From the NCBI GenBank assembly GCA_033856235.1, contig JAWVFI010000111.1, positions 1-36,828 of the forward strand: 36,828 bases of DNA, read 5' to 3'. The notes beneath the pieces are model-generated. The model searched no databases. It was not told the origin of the DNA and saw only the letters and a list, made by a program, of their open reading frames with translations. Shown here piece by piece: positions 22,460-31,803 of the stretch. The stretch comes from DASXRU01 sp033856235 (lineage in GTDB: Bacteria > Acidobacteriota > Blastocatellia > Pyrinomonadales > Pyrinomonadaceae). The position numbers were made by a program, and so were the translations under genes. How positions within the stretch are numbered: position 1 is the first letter of the stretch; every line of letters starts with the position of its first letter.

Positions 22460-25400
22460 ATGTTTATAAAAATATTTGACAGTTCGCGGTTGGCGGTTCG
22501 CTCGTTATTAACTGTTTGTGTCGCCGCGTGCGTTGTTGGTCTTACGGTGTGGATCTTCAATGATCCTGCCTCGCAGGCGCGCGGAGGGCATCCACTCGCG
22601 CGAACACTTCCGACCGCAAATCCAGGTATCAGGTCAAAGAGCGCGCGGGACGTTGATCCTAAACTGGCGACGGACCAATCACTTAAACGGGCGGTCAGCG
22701 CAACGCTGGACGAAATCAAACTCACGGCCAGTAACGGCGAGGCGTCGGACTATGCCGGCTATTCAGTCGCTATTAGCGGGACGACGGCGGTCATCGGGGC
22801 GTTTGGACACAGGGCTTTCGTCTTTGTGAGGCAAGGCGATGAGTGGCAACTACAACAGACGTTGACAATCGGCGAGCCCAGCGATCGCGAATTGGAATTC
22901 TACGGCGTTTCCGTGGCCATCGATGGAGGAACGATTCTCCTCGGCGATCATATTCCACCGCAACGATCTGAGAGCAACCCGGACGAAATCGACTGGCGAA
23001 TCGGGGACATTTATGTCTACGTGCGGAGCGGCACGCAATGGACGCTGCAACACACTTTCCCCGCTCCTCCTCCGCCCGATCCTTATCAAGGGGTATTTCC
23101 TACCTCTCTGGGAATCAGCGGGAACTCGGTCATCATCGGACTTTCCGGCATTGATAACTCTAACGGGGCCGTCTTCTTCTCCGACCGCACCGGAAATACC
23201 TGGTCCCCAGTACAGAAACTCTCGGCTAACGAGCGAACGTCCGGCGACAATGACTTCGATTCGTTCGGCGCCAGAGTCGCCATTGAAGGCGACACCGCGG
23301 TCGTAACTGCTCCCGATGTGGACATAGACACTACCGACTTCTTTAACGAGGGCGCGGCCTATGTCTATGTGCGGAGTGGCGGGGCGTGGATCGAGCAGGG
23401 TTATTTGACTGCCAGTGAAGACGAACTCCCGGACACGTACTACATGGGCCTCTCGGTAGACATCAGCGGCGATACGGTTGTAGTGGGAGGCCCGAATGGT
23501 GATAACGCTTTTGTCTTTGTGCGCAATGGCACCACCTGGTCGGAACAACAAATGCTAAGAGCGTTCCATGGCGTGAACGGCGATGGGTTCGGCAAAGGCG
23601 TGGCCATCAATGGCAACAAGATCGTCGTCGGCGCTCCCGTTGCTGACGATAACTTAGGAGCTGTTTACGTTTTTGAGCGAACCGGCGAAACATGGTTTGA
23701 GGGAGACACGCTCAACGCCACCACCGGCGTGCCGACCCCAGGACACGGTCTGGCGTTTGGATACTCAGTGGCGGTCAGCGGCAACACAATCATCGCCGGT
23801 GCGCCCAATGAACAAGTGGGCGTCAATGACCGGCAGGGCGCGGCTTATGTCTTTCAAAAAGCTGACCGGGATGGCGATGCCCTGCCCGACGAATGGGAAA
23901 TTCTCGGCATCTCTGTCGACGACAGTGGCGTAGTGATTGGCGCCGGCGATCTCGGGGTGGGAACTTTCATTGACCTCCCCCGAATGGGCGCCGACCCGAT
24001 GCACAAAGACATCTTCGTCCATGCCGACTGGATGGCGCCGACGGAGGACGGGGTTGTTCTCAAGCCTGATGAGACAGCAATCAAATTTGTGACTGACGCC
24101 TTCGCGGTTGCGCCCGTCGATAATCCAGATGGCCAGGCAGGCATACACCTCCATGTTGATCTTGGCCCAGACAGCATTATGAATCCGGTAACCGGAGAAA
24201 TATGGGGCGCTCTTTCCATGGCCGGGGAGACGCAATGTCAAGAGGAGATCGGCACGATTGATGCTGACGCAGGCTACGAGTGGAGCGAGGTTGATGCCGT
24301 CAAGGCTGAGCGCTTCGAACCCAGCGGGAGGAAGGTGGTCTTTCACTACGCCTTGTTCTGCAACACCTTTGCCGATCAGCCAAGCAGCGGCATCTCGAGA
24401 GGTAACGCGGCGTCTGACTTTCTGGTCTCGCTCGGCGAAGAGCGCGACGCTGTAAGTCCTGGAGGGACCCTGGAGCACCTCGAGGCCGGTGGGAGTCCAT
24501 TGCAACAGGCCGGAACGTTTATGCATGAGATCGGCCACAATCTTGGGCTCAGGCATGGGGGTGGCGATAACACCGTGTTCAAGCCAAATTACCTTAGCGT
24601 CATGAACTATTATTTTCAATTCACCGGGCTGCTGAGCTCCGACGGACAGCGAGCCCTGGATTATTCGCAGGCGGCGTTGCCGCCGTTGGATCAAACTAAT
24701 CTGGACGAGGCTGCTGGCATCGCTGATCCCGAAGAATACCTTACGCTGTGGAACGGACCGTCGCGATCAGTCAACCCGTCTGGTCCAAACAAATGTCTGG
24801 AGAACGAAAACGGCTACTACAAAATATTCCTTCCCGGCTCTGGTCTCGACTGGAATTGCAACAGCGCGTTGACCCTCGATCCGGTAAACGTCCGTTTGGT
24901 AAATGACGCCGCGGCGCCTGACACGCTCGAGGGATTTGACGACTGGGGCCACCTCATTTTTGATGGCGGGGGCAGGATCGGCGACTTGGGAGCAGGTGGT
25001 TCCGGACCCAAGCATAGTTCTAACGATGAACTTCCTTCCGCACAAATCATGGCTGCGGTGCCGCCAGCGCTTTTCACGGAAGAGCTGGCCGCCCCCCACG
25101 ACGTGGTCACCCTTTCGCCGCAGTCAGGCGCGTCCCCCCTTTCCGTGAATTTCGACGGGAGCAACTCAACTACTGTCAGCGGGACGATTGTTAACTACGC
25201 GTGGGACTTCGGCGATGGCTCGACCGGCAGCGGTGCGACACTGCAGCATAGCTACTCGACACCGGGCATTTACTGCGCTTCACTTACTGTAACGGACAGC
25301 AATGGCCACGTTAACCTCGCGCCGCTGCTTCACAGCGTTACGGTAATTGAGCCGGGGCCGACGCCCTCGCCAACTGCAACACCGACTCCGACGCCCCAAC

Positions 25401-28400
25401 CAAACCTGACTCCGTATCAACCTGCGGGCTGGTCGGATAAGCTCGTCGTCTCGACAACGACGGGTACCCATTCGGACAGTGCCACGATAATCGCAGGCGA
25501 TTCCCTCTATGTTGACTTCGCAATCAACAACGGCGGAAACGTTGGGACTACCGAACCTTTCACCGCGACGCTCTATGTAGATGATGTCGCAATGCATGAC
25601 TTCGTCGTGAATGCGTTGAATGGATCTACTTATATATTCGTTGAAGATTTTCCCATCGCACCACTCAGCGCCGGCCAACACACCATTAAGATTATCGCGG
25701 ATGTAAATGGAGCGATCGCTGAAAGCAACGAGTCGGATAATGTTTATAGCAAGCCGATTGCCGTGTCGCCGGCGGCGCCAACGCCGACACCCACGCCAAC
25801 TCCCTCACCAACACCGACCCCAATACCGATCTCGCTGACGTTCACAGTGAGAAACACGAACAACAGCGGCGTTGAATCCTTACGTCAGGCATTACTCGAT
25901 GCCAACAGTCATCCCAACGGAGCCGACGGGATTGACCAAATCGTATTCGATATTCCCGGTGCGGGCGTCCATACGATCACGCCCACAACTGACCTTCCGC
26001 TGGTTAGCGATCCCGTATTGATTGATGGCTACACTCAGCCGGGCGCGAGCGCCAACACCCAGTTGGCGGGCAACGATGCTGTGCTCTTAATCGAGCTGAA
26101 TTGTGCCAACCTCGGCCAGGATGGATTGAATTTCAGCGGAGGCAGCAGCACGATACGCGGTCTCGTCATCAACAACTTCAATTCCGCGTTCGCCTTCACC
26201 AGCGCAATTCGATTGACCTCCTCTAATAACGTGGTTGTGGGAAATTTTATCGGGACAACTGCGTCCGGAGCCGGCAGGGCGCCCAACACTATCGGGATCA
26301 CCGTCGCTTCAGGCGCCAATAACTTGATCGGCGGTTCGACGCCGGCGGATCGGAACGTTGTCGCCGGTAGTGCTACGCAGATTCAGCCTGCAGCCGGTGT
26401 TGGAATCATGATTAAGACGACGCAGGCGGGAACTCGTGTTCAGGGTAACTACATTGGCACCAACGCGGCAGGGAACGCGGCCTTCGGTAACGGCAGGGGA
26501 ATCAACGTGGACGTTGCAGCCTCAGCGGACATCACAATCGGTGGTCTGACGAACACGCCGGGTACCGGCGTCGGCAACGTCATCTCCGGCAATAGTAGCA
26601 ATGGTGGTGTGGACAGCTACGGCATCTATATCGACAACCGGCCGCGCGGCGACGTCAGGATTCAAGGTAATCTTATAGGCCTCAACGGCACGGGCACGGA
26701 GGCACTGTCTAATGGCGTCAGTGGCATTCATGTTCGGCAGGCGGCTTCCGGTACCTTTAATCCAGATCCAACTCTCGAAGTTGGCAGCCTGTGGATCGGT
26801 GGTACCGAGTCGGGTGCTCGCAACGTGATTTTCAATAACCGGATCAACGGAATCTTTACGGATGCGGTCGACTTGAACTTGATTGTGCAAGGCAATTTCA
26901 TCGGCACCGATATCACCGGCACGACGAATCCACCACTGGGCGCAGGCTCTCACGATGGCGGCGATGGCATTCTGGTAGGAGACGGCACAATCACGATTGG
27001 CGGTAATTCAGCCGCAGCCCGCAACGTGATTTCCTGCCCGGGTCGCGGCCTGCACGTCGCCGCAGGCGTGGCGACTGTTCAGGGCAACTTCATCGGAACG
27101 ACGGTTGATGGCATCACGGCACTTGGAAACAAATATGAGGGAGTGCGAGTGGAGAATGCTGCTGTCGCCATCGTCGGCGGCTCGTCACCGGGCCAGGGCA
27201 ATCTGATCGCGCACAATTTCTTTGCCGGAGTTGAGGTGATGAATACTGCGCGCGCTACGATTCTCGGTAACTCAATTTTTGACAACGGCACAACCGACGT
27301 CAACACCTTTCAGGGGCATCCCGGGATTGATCTCAACGATGACGGTGTGACGCCTAATGACGCTTGCGACGCGGACAACGGACCGAATGTTTTTCAGAAC
27401 TATCCGGCCCTGACCTCGGCTGTCGTATCAGCGGGGGCAACGACCTTCACCGGCTCACTAAACAGCAAGGCTGGCACCGCGTTCCGGATCGAGTTCTTTT
27501 CCAATCCTGCCTGCGAAGTTTCAGGTAACGGAGAAGGCCGCACCTTCGTCGGCTCAACCACTATCAGCACTGGCGAGAGTTGCAATGCAAACATAAACGT
27601 CACGTTGCCATTTGCAGTGCCGGTTGGTCTGTTTATCACCACCACGGCAACCGATCCCAACGGCAACACTTCGGAATTCGGACCGTGCGTTCAGGTGACG
27701 GCGCCAGGACCGACAGCCGCTGACGGCGCGGTCAGCGGCCGGATTCTCGATACGAATGGCAATGCAGTTGCCGGTGTTGGCGTGCGCCTGAGCGGCAGCC
27801 AGGATCGTGTCGCCGTTACCAATGCGGCGGGCAATTATCGCTTCGACGGCGTCGAAACGAATGGCTTGTACATCGTCACGCCGTCAAGAGCTAACTACAG
27901 CTTCACACCGGCAAACCGAGCGTTCTCTGCTTTGGGAAATATTACTGAGGCTGCTTTCACCGCGGTCGCGGATGCGACGCAAACAGCGAATCCTCTCGAC
28001 ACTACTGAATACTTCGTAAGGCAGCATTATTTGGATTTCCTCGGCCGCGAACCCGATCAGGGCGGGCTCGAATACTGGAACCGCGAAATCGCGCGTTGCG
28101 GCAACGACGTAGCTTGCGTGAACCGGCGCCGCCTCGATGTCAGCGCTGCATTTTTCATGTCGCAGGAGTTCCAGGAAACGGGCTCGTTTGTTTACGGACT
28201 GTACCAAGCCTCGTTCGGTAGTCAGCCCACTTACATTCAGTTCATCGCCGATCGTGCGAAGGTTGTTGGCGGCGCGGATCTGGAAGCGCGCAAAGAGGAG
28301 ATGGCGAATGAATGGGTGCAGAGGGACCGTTTCCGTATGGCCTATCCGGATACGCTGACACCGGAACAATTGGTAAACAAACTCTTTGAGAATGCCGGAC

Positions 28401-28720
28401 TGCAAGCCCACACCGGCGCATGGGACACCTATGTGGTGATGCTGCAGAGAGGTGGCACGCGGGCACAACTGCTGCGAATGCTAATGTCAGATTCGCAATT
28501 CACAGCGAAGGAATTCAACGCCACGTTTGTACTAATGGAGTACTTCGCTTACTTGCGTCGAGACCCTGACCCGGGTGGTTATGCTTTCTGGCTCGACGTT
28601 TTGAACCAACGAGAGCCAGGAAACTTCCGCGGGATGATTTGCTCGTTTATTACCGCCACGGAATACCAGCAGCGGTTTAGTTCAGCGATCAGTCGAAGCA
28701 ATGCAGAGTGCGGCAGGTAA
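22460..28720 (+). CDS. Giant secreted multidomain metalloprotease/adhesin-like protein with DUF4214
   Basis: A 2086-residue secreted protein. The hydrophobic segment at 12-31 is a signal peptide or anchor. Residues about 85-480 are FG-GAP-like repeats of a beta-propeller (SVAISGTTAVIGAF, VAIEGDTAVVTAPD, VAVSGNTIIAGAPN). A zinc protease motif, HEIGHNLGLRHGG (His689, Glu690, His693, His699), is followed by a Met-turn SVMNY (Met715), as in metzincins. Then come a PKD domain (about 880-960), a Pro/Thr-rich linker, a CARDB-like domain (981-1105), a second Pro/Thr linker, a CSLREA-type right-handed beta-helix (about 1127-1640), a carboxypeptidase-regulatory-like domain (1755-1838) and two DUF4214 segments (about 1849-1925 and 2020-2086). 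AAGGAAGG precedes the ATG. A role in surface attachment or polymer breakdown is likely but unproven. Confidence 0.88.
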   Translation: MFIKIFDSSRLAVRSLLTVCVAACVVGLTVWIFNDPASQARGGHPLARTLPTANPGIRSKSARDVDPKLATDQSLKRAVSATLDEIKLTASNGEASDYAGYSVAISGTTAVIGAFGHRAFVFVRQGDEWQLQQTLTIGEPSDRELEFYGVSVAIDGGTILLGDHIPPQRSESNPDEIDWRIGDIYVYVRSGTQWTLQHTFPAPPPPDPYQGVFPTSLGISGNSVIIGLSGIDNSNGAVFFSDRTGNTWSPVQKLSANERTSGDNDFDSFGARVAIEGDTAVVTAPDVDIDTTDFFNEGAAYVYVRSGGAWIEQGYLTASEDELPDTYYMGLSVDISGDTVVVGGPNGDNAFVFVRNGTTWSEQQMLRAFHGVNGDGFGKGVAINGNKIVVGAPVADDNLGAVYVFERTGETWFEGDTLNATTGVPTPGHGLAFGYSVAVSGNTIIAGAPNEQVGVNDRQGAAYVFQKADRDGDALPDEWEILGISVDDSGVVIGAGDLGVGTFIDLPRMGADPMHKDIFVHADWMAPTEDGVVLKPDETAIKFVTDAFAVAPVDNPDGQAGIHLHVDLGPDSIMNPVTGEIWGALSMAGETQCQEEIGTIDADAGYEWSEVDAVKAERFEPSGRKVVFHYALFCNTFADQPSSGISRGNAASDFLVSLGEERDAVSPGGTLEHLEAGGSPLQQAGTFMHEIGHNLGLRHGGGDNTVFKPNYLSVMNYYFQFTGLLSSDGQRALDYSQAALPPLDQTNLDEAAGIADPEEYLTLWNGPSRSVNPSGPNKCLENENGYYKIFLPGSGLDWNCNSALTLDPVNVRLVNDAAAPDTLEGFDDWGHLIFDGGGRIGDLGAGGSGPKHSSNDELPSAQIMAAVPPALFTEELAAPHDVVTLSPQSGASPLSVNFDGSNSTTVSGTIVNYAWDFGDGSTGSGATLQHSYSTPGIYCASLTVTDSNGHVNLAPLLHSVTVIEPGPTPSPTATPTPTPQPNLTPYQPAGWSDKLVVSTTTGTHSDSATIIAGDSLYVDFAINNGGNVGTTEPFTATLYVDDVAMHDFVVNALNGSTYIFVEDFPIAPLSAGQHTIKIIADVNGAIAESNESDNVYSKPIAVSPAAPTPTPTPTPSPTPTPIPISLTFTVRNTNNSGVESLRQALLDANSHPNGADGIDQIVFDIPGAGVHTITPTTDLPLVSDPVLIDGYTQPGASANTQLAGNDAVLLIELNCANLGQDGLNFSGGSSTIRGLVINNFNSAFAFTSAIRLTSSNNVVVGNFIGTTASGAGRAPNTIGITVASGANNLIGGSTPADRNVVAGSATQIQPAAGVGIMIKTTQAGTRVQGNYIGTNAAGNAAFGNGRGINVDVAASADITIGGLTNTPGTGVGNVISGNSSNGGVDSYGIYIDNRPRGDVRIQGNLIGLNGTGTEALSNGVSGIHVRQAASGTFNPDPTLEVGSLWIGGTESGARNVIFNNRINGIFTDAVDLNLIVQGNFIGTDITGTTNPPLGAGSHDGGDGILVGDGTITIGGNSAAARNVISCPGRGLHVAAGVATVQGNFIGTTVDGITALGNKYEGVRVENAAVAIVGGSSPGQGNLIAHNFFAGVEVMNTARATILGNSIFDNGTTDVNTFQGHPGIDLNDDGVTPNDACDADNGPNVFQNYPALTSAVVSAGATTFTGSLNSKAGTAFRIEFFSNPACEVSGNGEGRTFVGSTTISTGESCNANINVTLPFAVPVGLFITTTATDPNGNTSEFGPCVQVTAPGPTAADGAVSGRILDTNGNAVAGVGVRLSGSQDRVAVTNAAGNYRFDGVETNGLYIVTPSRANYSFTPANRAFSALGNITEAAFTAVADATQTANPLDTTEYFVRQHYLDFLGREPDQGGLEYWNREIARCGNDVACVNRRRLDVSAAFFMSQEFQETGSFVYGLYQASFGSQPTYIQFIADRAKVVGGADLEARKEEMANEWVQRDRFRMAYPDTLTPEQLVNKLFENAGLQAHTGAWDTYVVMLQRGGTRAQLLRMLMSDSQFTAKEFNATFVLMEYFAYLRRDPDPGGYAFWLDVLNQREPGNFRGMICSFITATEYQQRFSSAISRSNAECGR

Positions 28721-28754
28721 GTTATTGTTGTTGTTTTCAAACTGGGTAGTCGAT

Positions 28755-29867
28755 TCACAGGCGCATCGGCATGACGACGTACTTGTATTCGCATCCGTTA
28801 TCCGAGACCGGCCGGAGCTGGGCCTGGGAATTTGCGTCCTTGAATTCGAAGGCCACCTGGCCGACGCCGATGACATTGAGAAAGTCCTGCAAGTACTGGG
28901 CGTTGAATCCGATCTCTACGTCATCGCCATCGTACTCCGTCATGACAGTCTCGCGCGCCTCGCCTTCTTCAGCGTTTTGCGAACTGATCACCAGTTGGTT
29001 CTTTTCCAGGTGAAATCGGATGGCATGCGATCTATCATCAGCCATCAGGGCTACACGTCTTACCGCATGGCTCAAGCCGAGATTATCGAAGACAGCCGAA
29101 CGGTCATTGCCTTTGGGCATCACCATTTCATAATTAGGGAATTGGCCCACCAGGATTCTGGAAATCAGCAGGCGTGATCCAACTTCAAAGTAGATGTGGT
29201 TTTCATCTATCCCCAGGCTCATTTCTCCATCATAGTCGGCGGTAAGTTTCGTAAGTTCCGCCAGCGTCTTTCGGGGAATGAGAGCGTCGATGTCCTCAGT
29301 CGTTCCGCCTCCGATGTCTTTACAGGCGATGTAGGCCAAACGGTGGCCATCTGTAGTGATCATCCTGGCCCCCGACTTGTCCAAAAGGAATTTTGCCCCC
29401 GAGAGATTGTATCTTGATTCCTCCTGGGTAATCGCAAAGATAGTCTTATCTATCAACGACTTAAAGACAGTTCCCTTGATTTTCAGGGGCGTTGATTTGA
29501 AGCTCGGAACTTCGGGAAAGTTCTCGGTCGCCAACCCTGGCATCTTGAACTTCGAGCGATCGCACTCGACCGTGACCCAGTCATTAGCTTCTTTCCGGAA
29601 GCTTACCGTCGCATCTGGCAGCAACCGCGCGATATCAAAAAGCTTTCGCGCCTGGACGCAGATCGCACCTGGCGTTTTGATCTCTTCAGCTTCCGCTTCA
29701 CACCTGATCGTTACATCGAGGTCGGTGCCGGTGATTCGAATCGACGTTTCACCAACTGATTCGACGAGTATGTTCGACAAAGCCGGAATCGTATTTTTTC
29801 TTTCGACGATACCTTGTACGAAGCCCAACTCTTTTTGTAGGGCGCTCTTATTAATTGAAAATTGCAT
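28755..29867 (-). CDS. dnaN: DNA polymerase III beta sliding clamp
   Basis: A 370-residue clamp, the ring that tethers replicative polymerase to DNA. It starts with the family N-terminus MQFSINKSALQKELGFVQGIVERKNTIPALSNILVES-type sequence and contains the three clamp domains. The second domain has the usual RYNLSGAKF, TDGHRLAY and IPRKTLAEL, and the C-terminus ends with YVVMPMRL. AAGGAGAG lies just upstream of the ATG. The gene follows dnaA on the same strand, separated by a 305-bp gap holding DnaA boxes and DnaA-trios. Its 3' end converges with the giant exoprotein gene, with 34 bp between the stops. Confidence 0.97.
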   Translation of the reverse strand: MQFSINKSALQKELGFVQGIVERKNTIPALSNILVESVGETSIRITGTDLDVTIRCEAEAEEIKTPGAICVQARKLFDIARLLPDATVSFRKEANDWVTVECDRSKFKMPGLATENFPEVPSFKSTPLKIKGTVFKSLIDKTIFAITQEESRYNLSGAKFLLDKSGARMITTDGHRLAYIACKDIGGGTTEDIDALIPRKTLAELTKLTADYDGEMSLGIDENHIYFEVGSRLLISRILVGQFPNYEMVMPKGNDRSAVFDNLGLSHAVRRVALMADDRSHAIRFHLEKNQLVISSQNAEEGEARETVMTEYDGDDVEIGFNAQYLQDFLNVIGVGQVAFEFKDANSQAQLRPVSDNGCEYKYVVMPMRL

Positions 29868-29938
29868 TGTAGTTACTCTCCTTCAAAACTTATCAGCACT
29901 CAAGACAATTTAGACAGGCTTTACTGTTACCCCTGAAG

Positions 29939-29996
29939 ATAATACAAATTCTATTTATCTTAGTAGTAGTAATAGTCTCTGTGGAATTGTGGAAAA
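29939..29996 (-). other. Candidate oriC unwinding element: DnaA boxes, DnaA-trios and A/T-rich stretch
   Basis: In the dnaA-to-dnaN direction the order is: box TTTTCCACA (29988-29996), box AATTCCACA (29980-29988), a 4-nt spacer, then five triplets at 29961-29975, and an A/T-rich stretch (29939-29960). On the plus strand the triplets read TAG TAG TAG TAA TAG, that is 3'-GAT-AAT-GAT-GAT-GAT-5' moving away from the boxes. This is the DnaA-trio arrangement of the bacterial basal unwinding system. Strand and polarity agree with the known arrangement. Confidence 0.65.
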
Positions 29997-30073
29997 GCGA
30001 CTTAACCCTTTGGGATCGCAGGAAATCATTTTAACAGAGACCAGCGAAAAACTTTTCGCCCCCGCATCGCTCC

Positions 30074-30153
30074 TGTTGATAAAGCCCAAGCCAGAAAGTT
30101 TTCAACAGCTGAGTCTGGTGCTGTGGATTAGCAAACAAAGTAAATGTGGAAAT
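30074..30153. other. Cluster of near-consensus DnaA boxes in the dnaA-dnaN gap
   Basis: Four sites differ by one or two bases from TTWTNCACA: TGTTGATAA (30074-30082), TTTTCAACA (30099-30107), TGTGGATTA (30122-30130) and TGTGGAAAT (30145-30153). Together with the two boxes at 29980-29996 they make six candidate sites in about 175 bp. They may load DnaA for origin opening or control dnaN. Confidence 0.45.
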
Positions 30154-30172
30154 CAAAGAAAGCGCAAAGGCA

Positions 30173-31654
30173 TCAGTGATTCGTTGTTTCACTCCCCAGA
30201 ATTTCTATTAGCTTCGCTACACTTCTCTGAAACTCAGCATCGCTGGCCACCAATCGCTGCACCTTGTCCACTGAATGCATCACCGTGGTGTGATGTTTTC
30301 CCCCGAACTGCCGGCCGATCTCAGGGAAACTGCTCTTAGTTAGTTGTTTGCAGAGATACATTGCTACCTGGCGCGGATTGGAGACCAGCCGGGCATTCGT
30401 TTTGGCAGTCAGTTGATCAACTTTTAAATGATAATGCGCCGCGACGGCCTGTTGAATTTTTCGAATAGTGATCAATGCGGTCTCATCGTCTACGGCTATA
30501 TTGCGCACCGCATCCTGCGCCATTAGCGTCGAGATAGGCAAACCGCGGAGTGAGGATATCGCAAGTAATCGAATCAGCGAGCCCTCCAACTCCCGTATGT
30601 TGTGTTTGACCTTCGTCGCGATATAGAGGGCAACATCATCAGGCAGGACGAAACCATCGAGGTCCGCTTTCCGCTTAAGGATGGCAACTTTTGTTTCCAG
30701 ATCCGGGGGCTCCATATCCGCAATCAGGCCCCACTCAAATCGCGAATGTAACCTTTCCTCCAGCGTGGGAATCTCCCGCGGCGGACAGTCAGACGTTATG
30801 ACAATTTGTTTCTGGCCATCGTAAAGGGCATTGAAAGTGTGAAAAAACTCTTCCTGGGTGCGCTCTTTCCCGGCCATGAATTGAATGTCGTCGATCAGGA
30901 GGACGTCCATCGAGCGGTACTTCTCGCGAAACATTTGCGTTTTGTCGTACCTGATCGCATTGATCAATTCATTCATGAAACGCTCGGCGGAAATGTATAG
31001 AACCCGCAGCTTGCTGTTGCGTTGCTTGATGGCATGGCCGGCCGCCTGCATCAGGTGCGTCTTGCCCAAACCTACTCCGCCATAGATATAGAGGGGATTG
31101 TAGGTCTTGCCCGGGGCTTCAGCGACCGCCAGGGAAGCCGCATGAGCAAACTGGTTGCAAGAGCCGACGACGAACGTTTGGAAAGTGTATTTGGGATTGA
31201 GACAGGAATCGAATAAGTCCTGAGGAGTCTCTACCGATACCTGTCTTAGATCTTTTGGCTCAGAGCGTTGCAACAGTGACGACAGCGACGCCTCGGAGCG
31301 CCGCGCAGGTTGAGTCGCGACCTCTGTTGCCAAAGGGTCGCCGGCTTCTCGTGGAGACTCAAACCCCAGGCTCGGTTGATCGTTTATTGACCACTTAACG
31401 GTATAGCCATTCAGATTCAGCCCCTGCAAAGACTGCTCGATAACGTGATTGTATTTTGAGTTCACCCAATCTCGAACGATGTGATTCGGCGCCCGCAGAT
31501 AAACCTGACGCTCTGAATGATCGACCCGCTCGCATCGCAATGGCTTGAACCAGGTAGCGAAGGTCTGGCCATCCAATCTCTTTTCGAATTCGCTCTGACA
31601 ATTAACCCAAAAATCACGATCCGTCGTAGTATTTGTACGCCCTAATTCTTTCAA
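30173..31654 (-). CDS. dnaA: Chromosomal replication initiator protein DnaA
   Basis: A 493-residue initiator. Domain I starts at FWVNCQSEFEKRLDGQTFATWFKPL. A variable linker spans about 95-145. The AAA+ domain has Walker A GGVGLGKT (192-199), Walker B LLIDDIQFM (Asp255, Asp256) and the usual sensor segments. Domain IV ends with the DNA-binding signature KSSFPEIGRQFGGKHHTTVMHSVDKV. The only available start is TTG at 31654: an in-frame stop lies at 31661-31663 and no ATG or GTG occurs before domain I. No clear ribosome-binding site is seen. The DnaA boxes at 31770-31803, about 115 bp upstream, make autoregulation likely. Confidence 0.97.
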   Translation of the reverse strand: MKELGRTNTTTDRDFWVNCQSEFEKRLDGQTFATWFKPLRCERVDHSERQVYLRAPNHIVRDWVNSKYNHVIEQSLQGLNLNGYTVKWSINDQPSLGFESPREAGDPLATEVATQPARRSEASLSSLLQRSEPKDLRQVSVETPQDLFDSCLNPKYTFQTFVVGSCNQFAHAASLAVAEAPGKTYNPLYIYGGVGLGKTHLMQAAGHAIKQRNSKLRVLYISAERFMNELINAIRYDKTQMFREKYRSMDVLLIDDIQFMAGKERTQEEFFHTFNALYDGQKQIVITSDCPPREIPTLEERLHSRFEWGLIADMEPPDLETKVAILKRKADLDGFVLPDDVALYIATKVKHNIRELEGSLIRLLAISSLRGLPISTLMAQDAVRNIAVDDETALITIRKIQQAVAAHYHLKVDQLTAKTNARLVSNPRQVAMYLCKQLTKSSFPEIGRQFGGKHHTTVMHSVDKVQRLVASDAEFQRSVAKLIEILGSETTNH

Positions 31655-31769
31655 GATTAGTTAACGCCCCAAGTTCCAAAATTTCAGTCCAGCGGAGCCG
31701 CCCGAGGACCGCCGCCTTACGACCGAAGAACAACACCGCCGGCCTAACCGAGGACCACCGTTAAAGACC

Positions 31770-31803
31770 TTTTCCACAAGATTATCCACAGGGTTGTGGA
31801 TAA
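31770..31803. other. DnaA-box cluster upstream of dnaA, part of oriC
   Basis: Three boxes lie in 34 bp: TTTTCCACA (31770-31778), the perfect TTATCCACA (31782-31790) and its inverted copy TGTGGATAA (31795-31803). An A/T-rich run follows (about 31800-31850). The surrounding gap, 31655-32130, divides the minus-strand dnaA side from the plus-strand rpmH side and contains no credible gene. I also see a near-repeat CCGAGGACCGCCG/CCGAGGACCACCG at 31702 and 31748. Confidence 0.8.
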
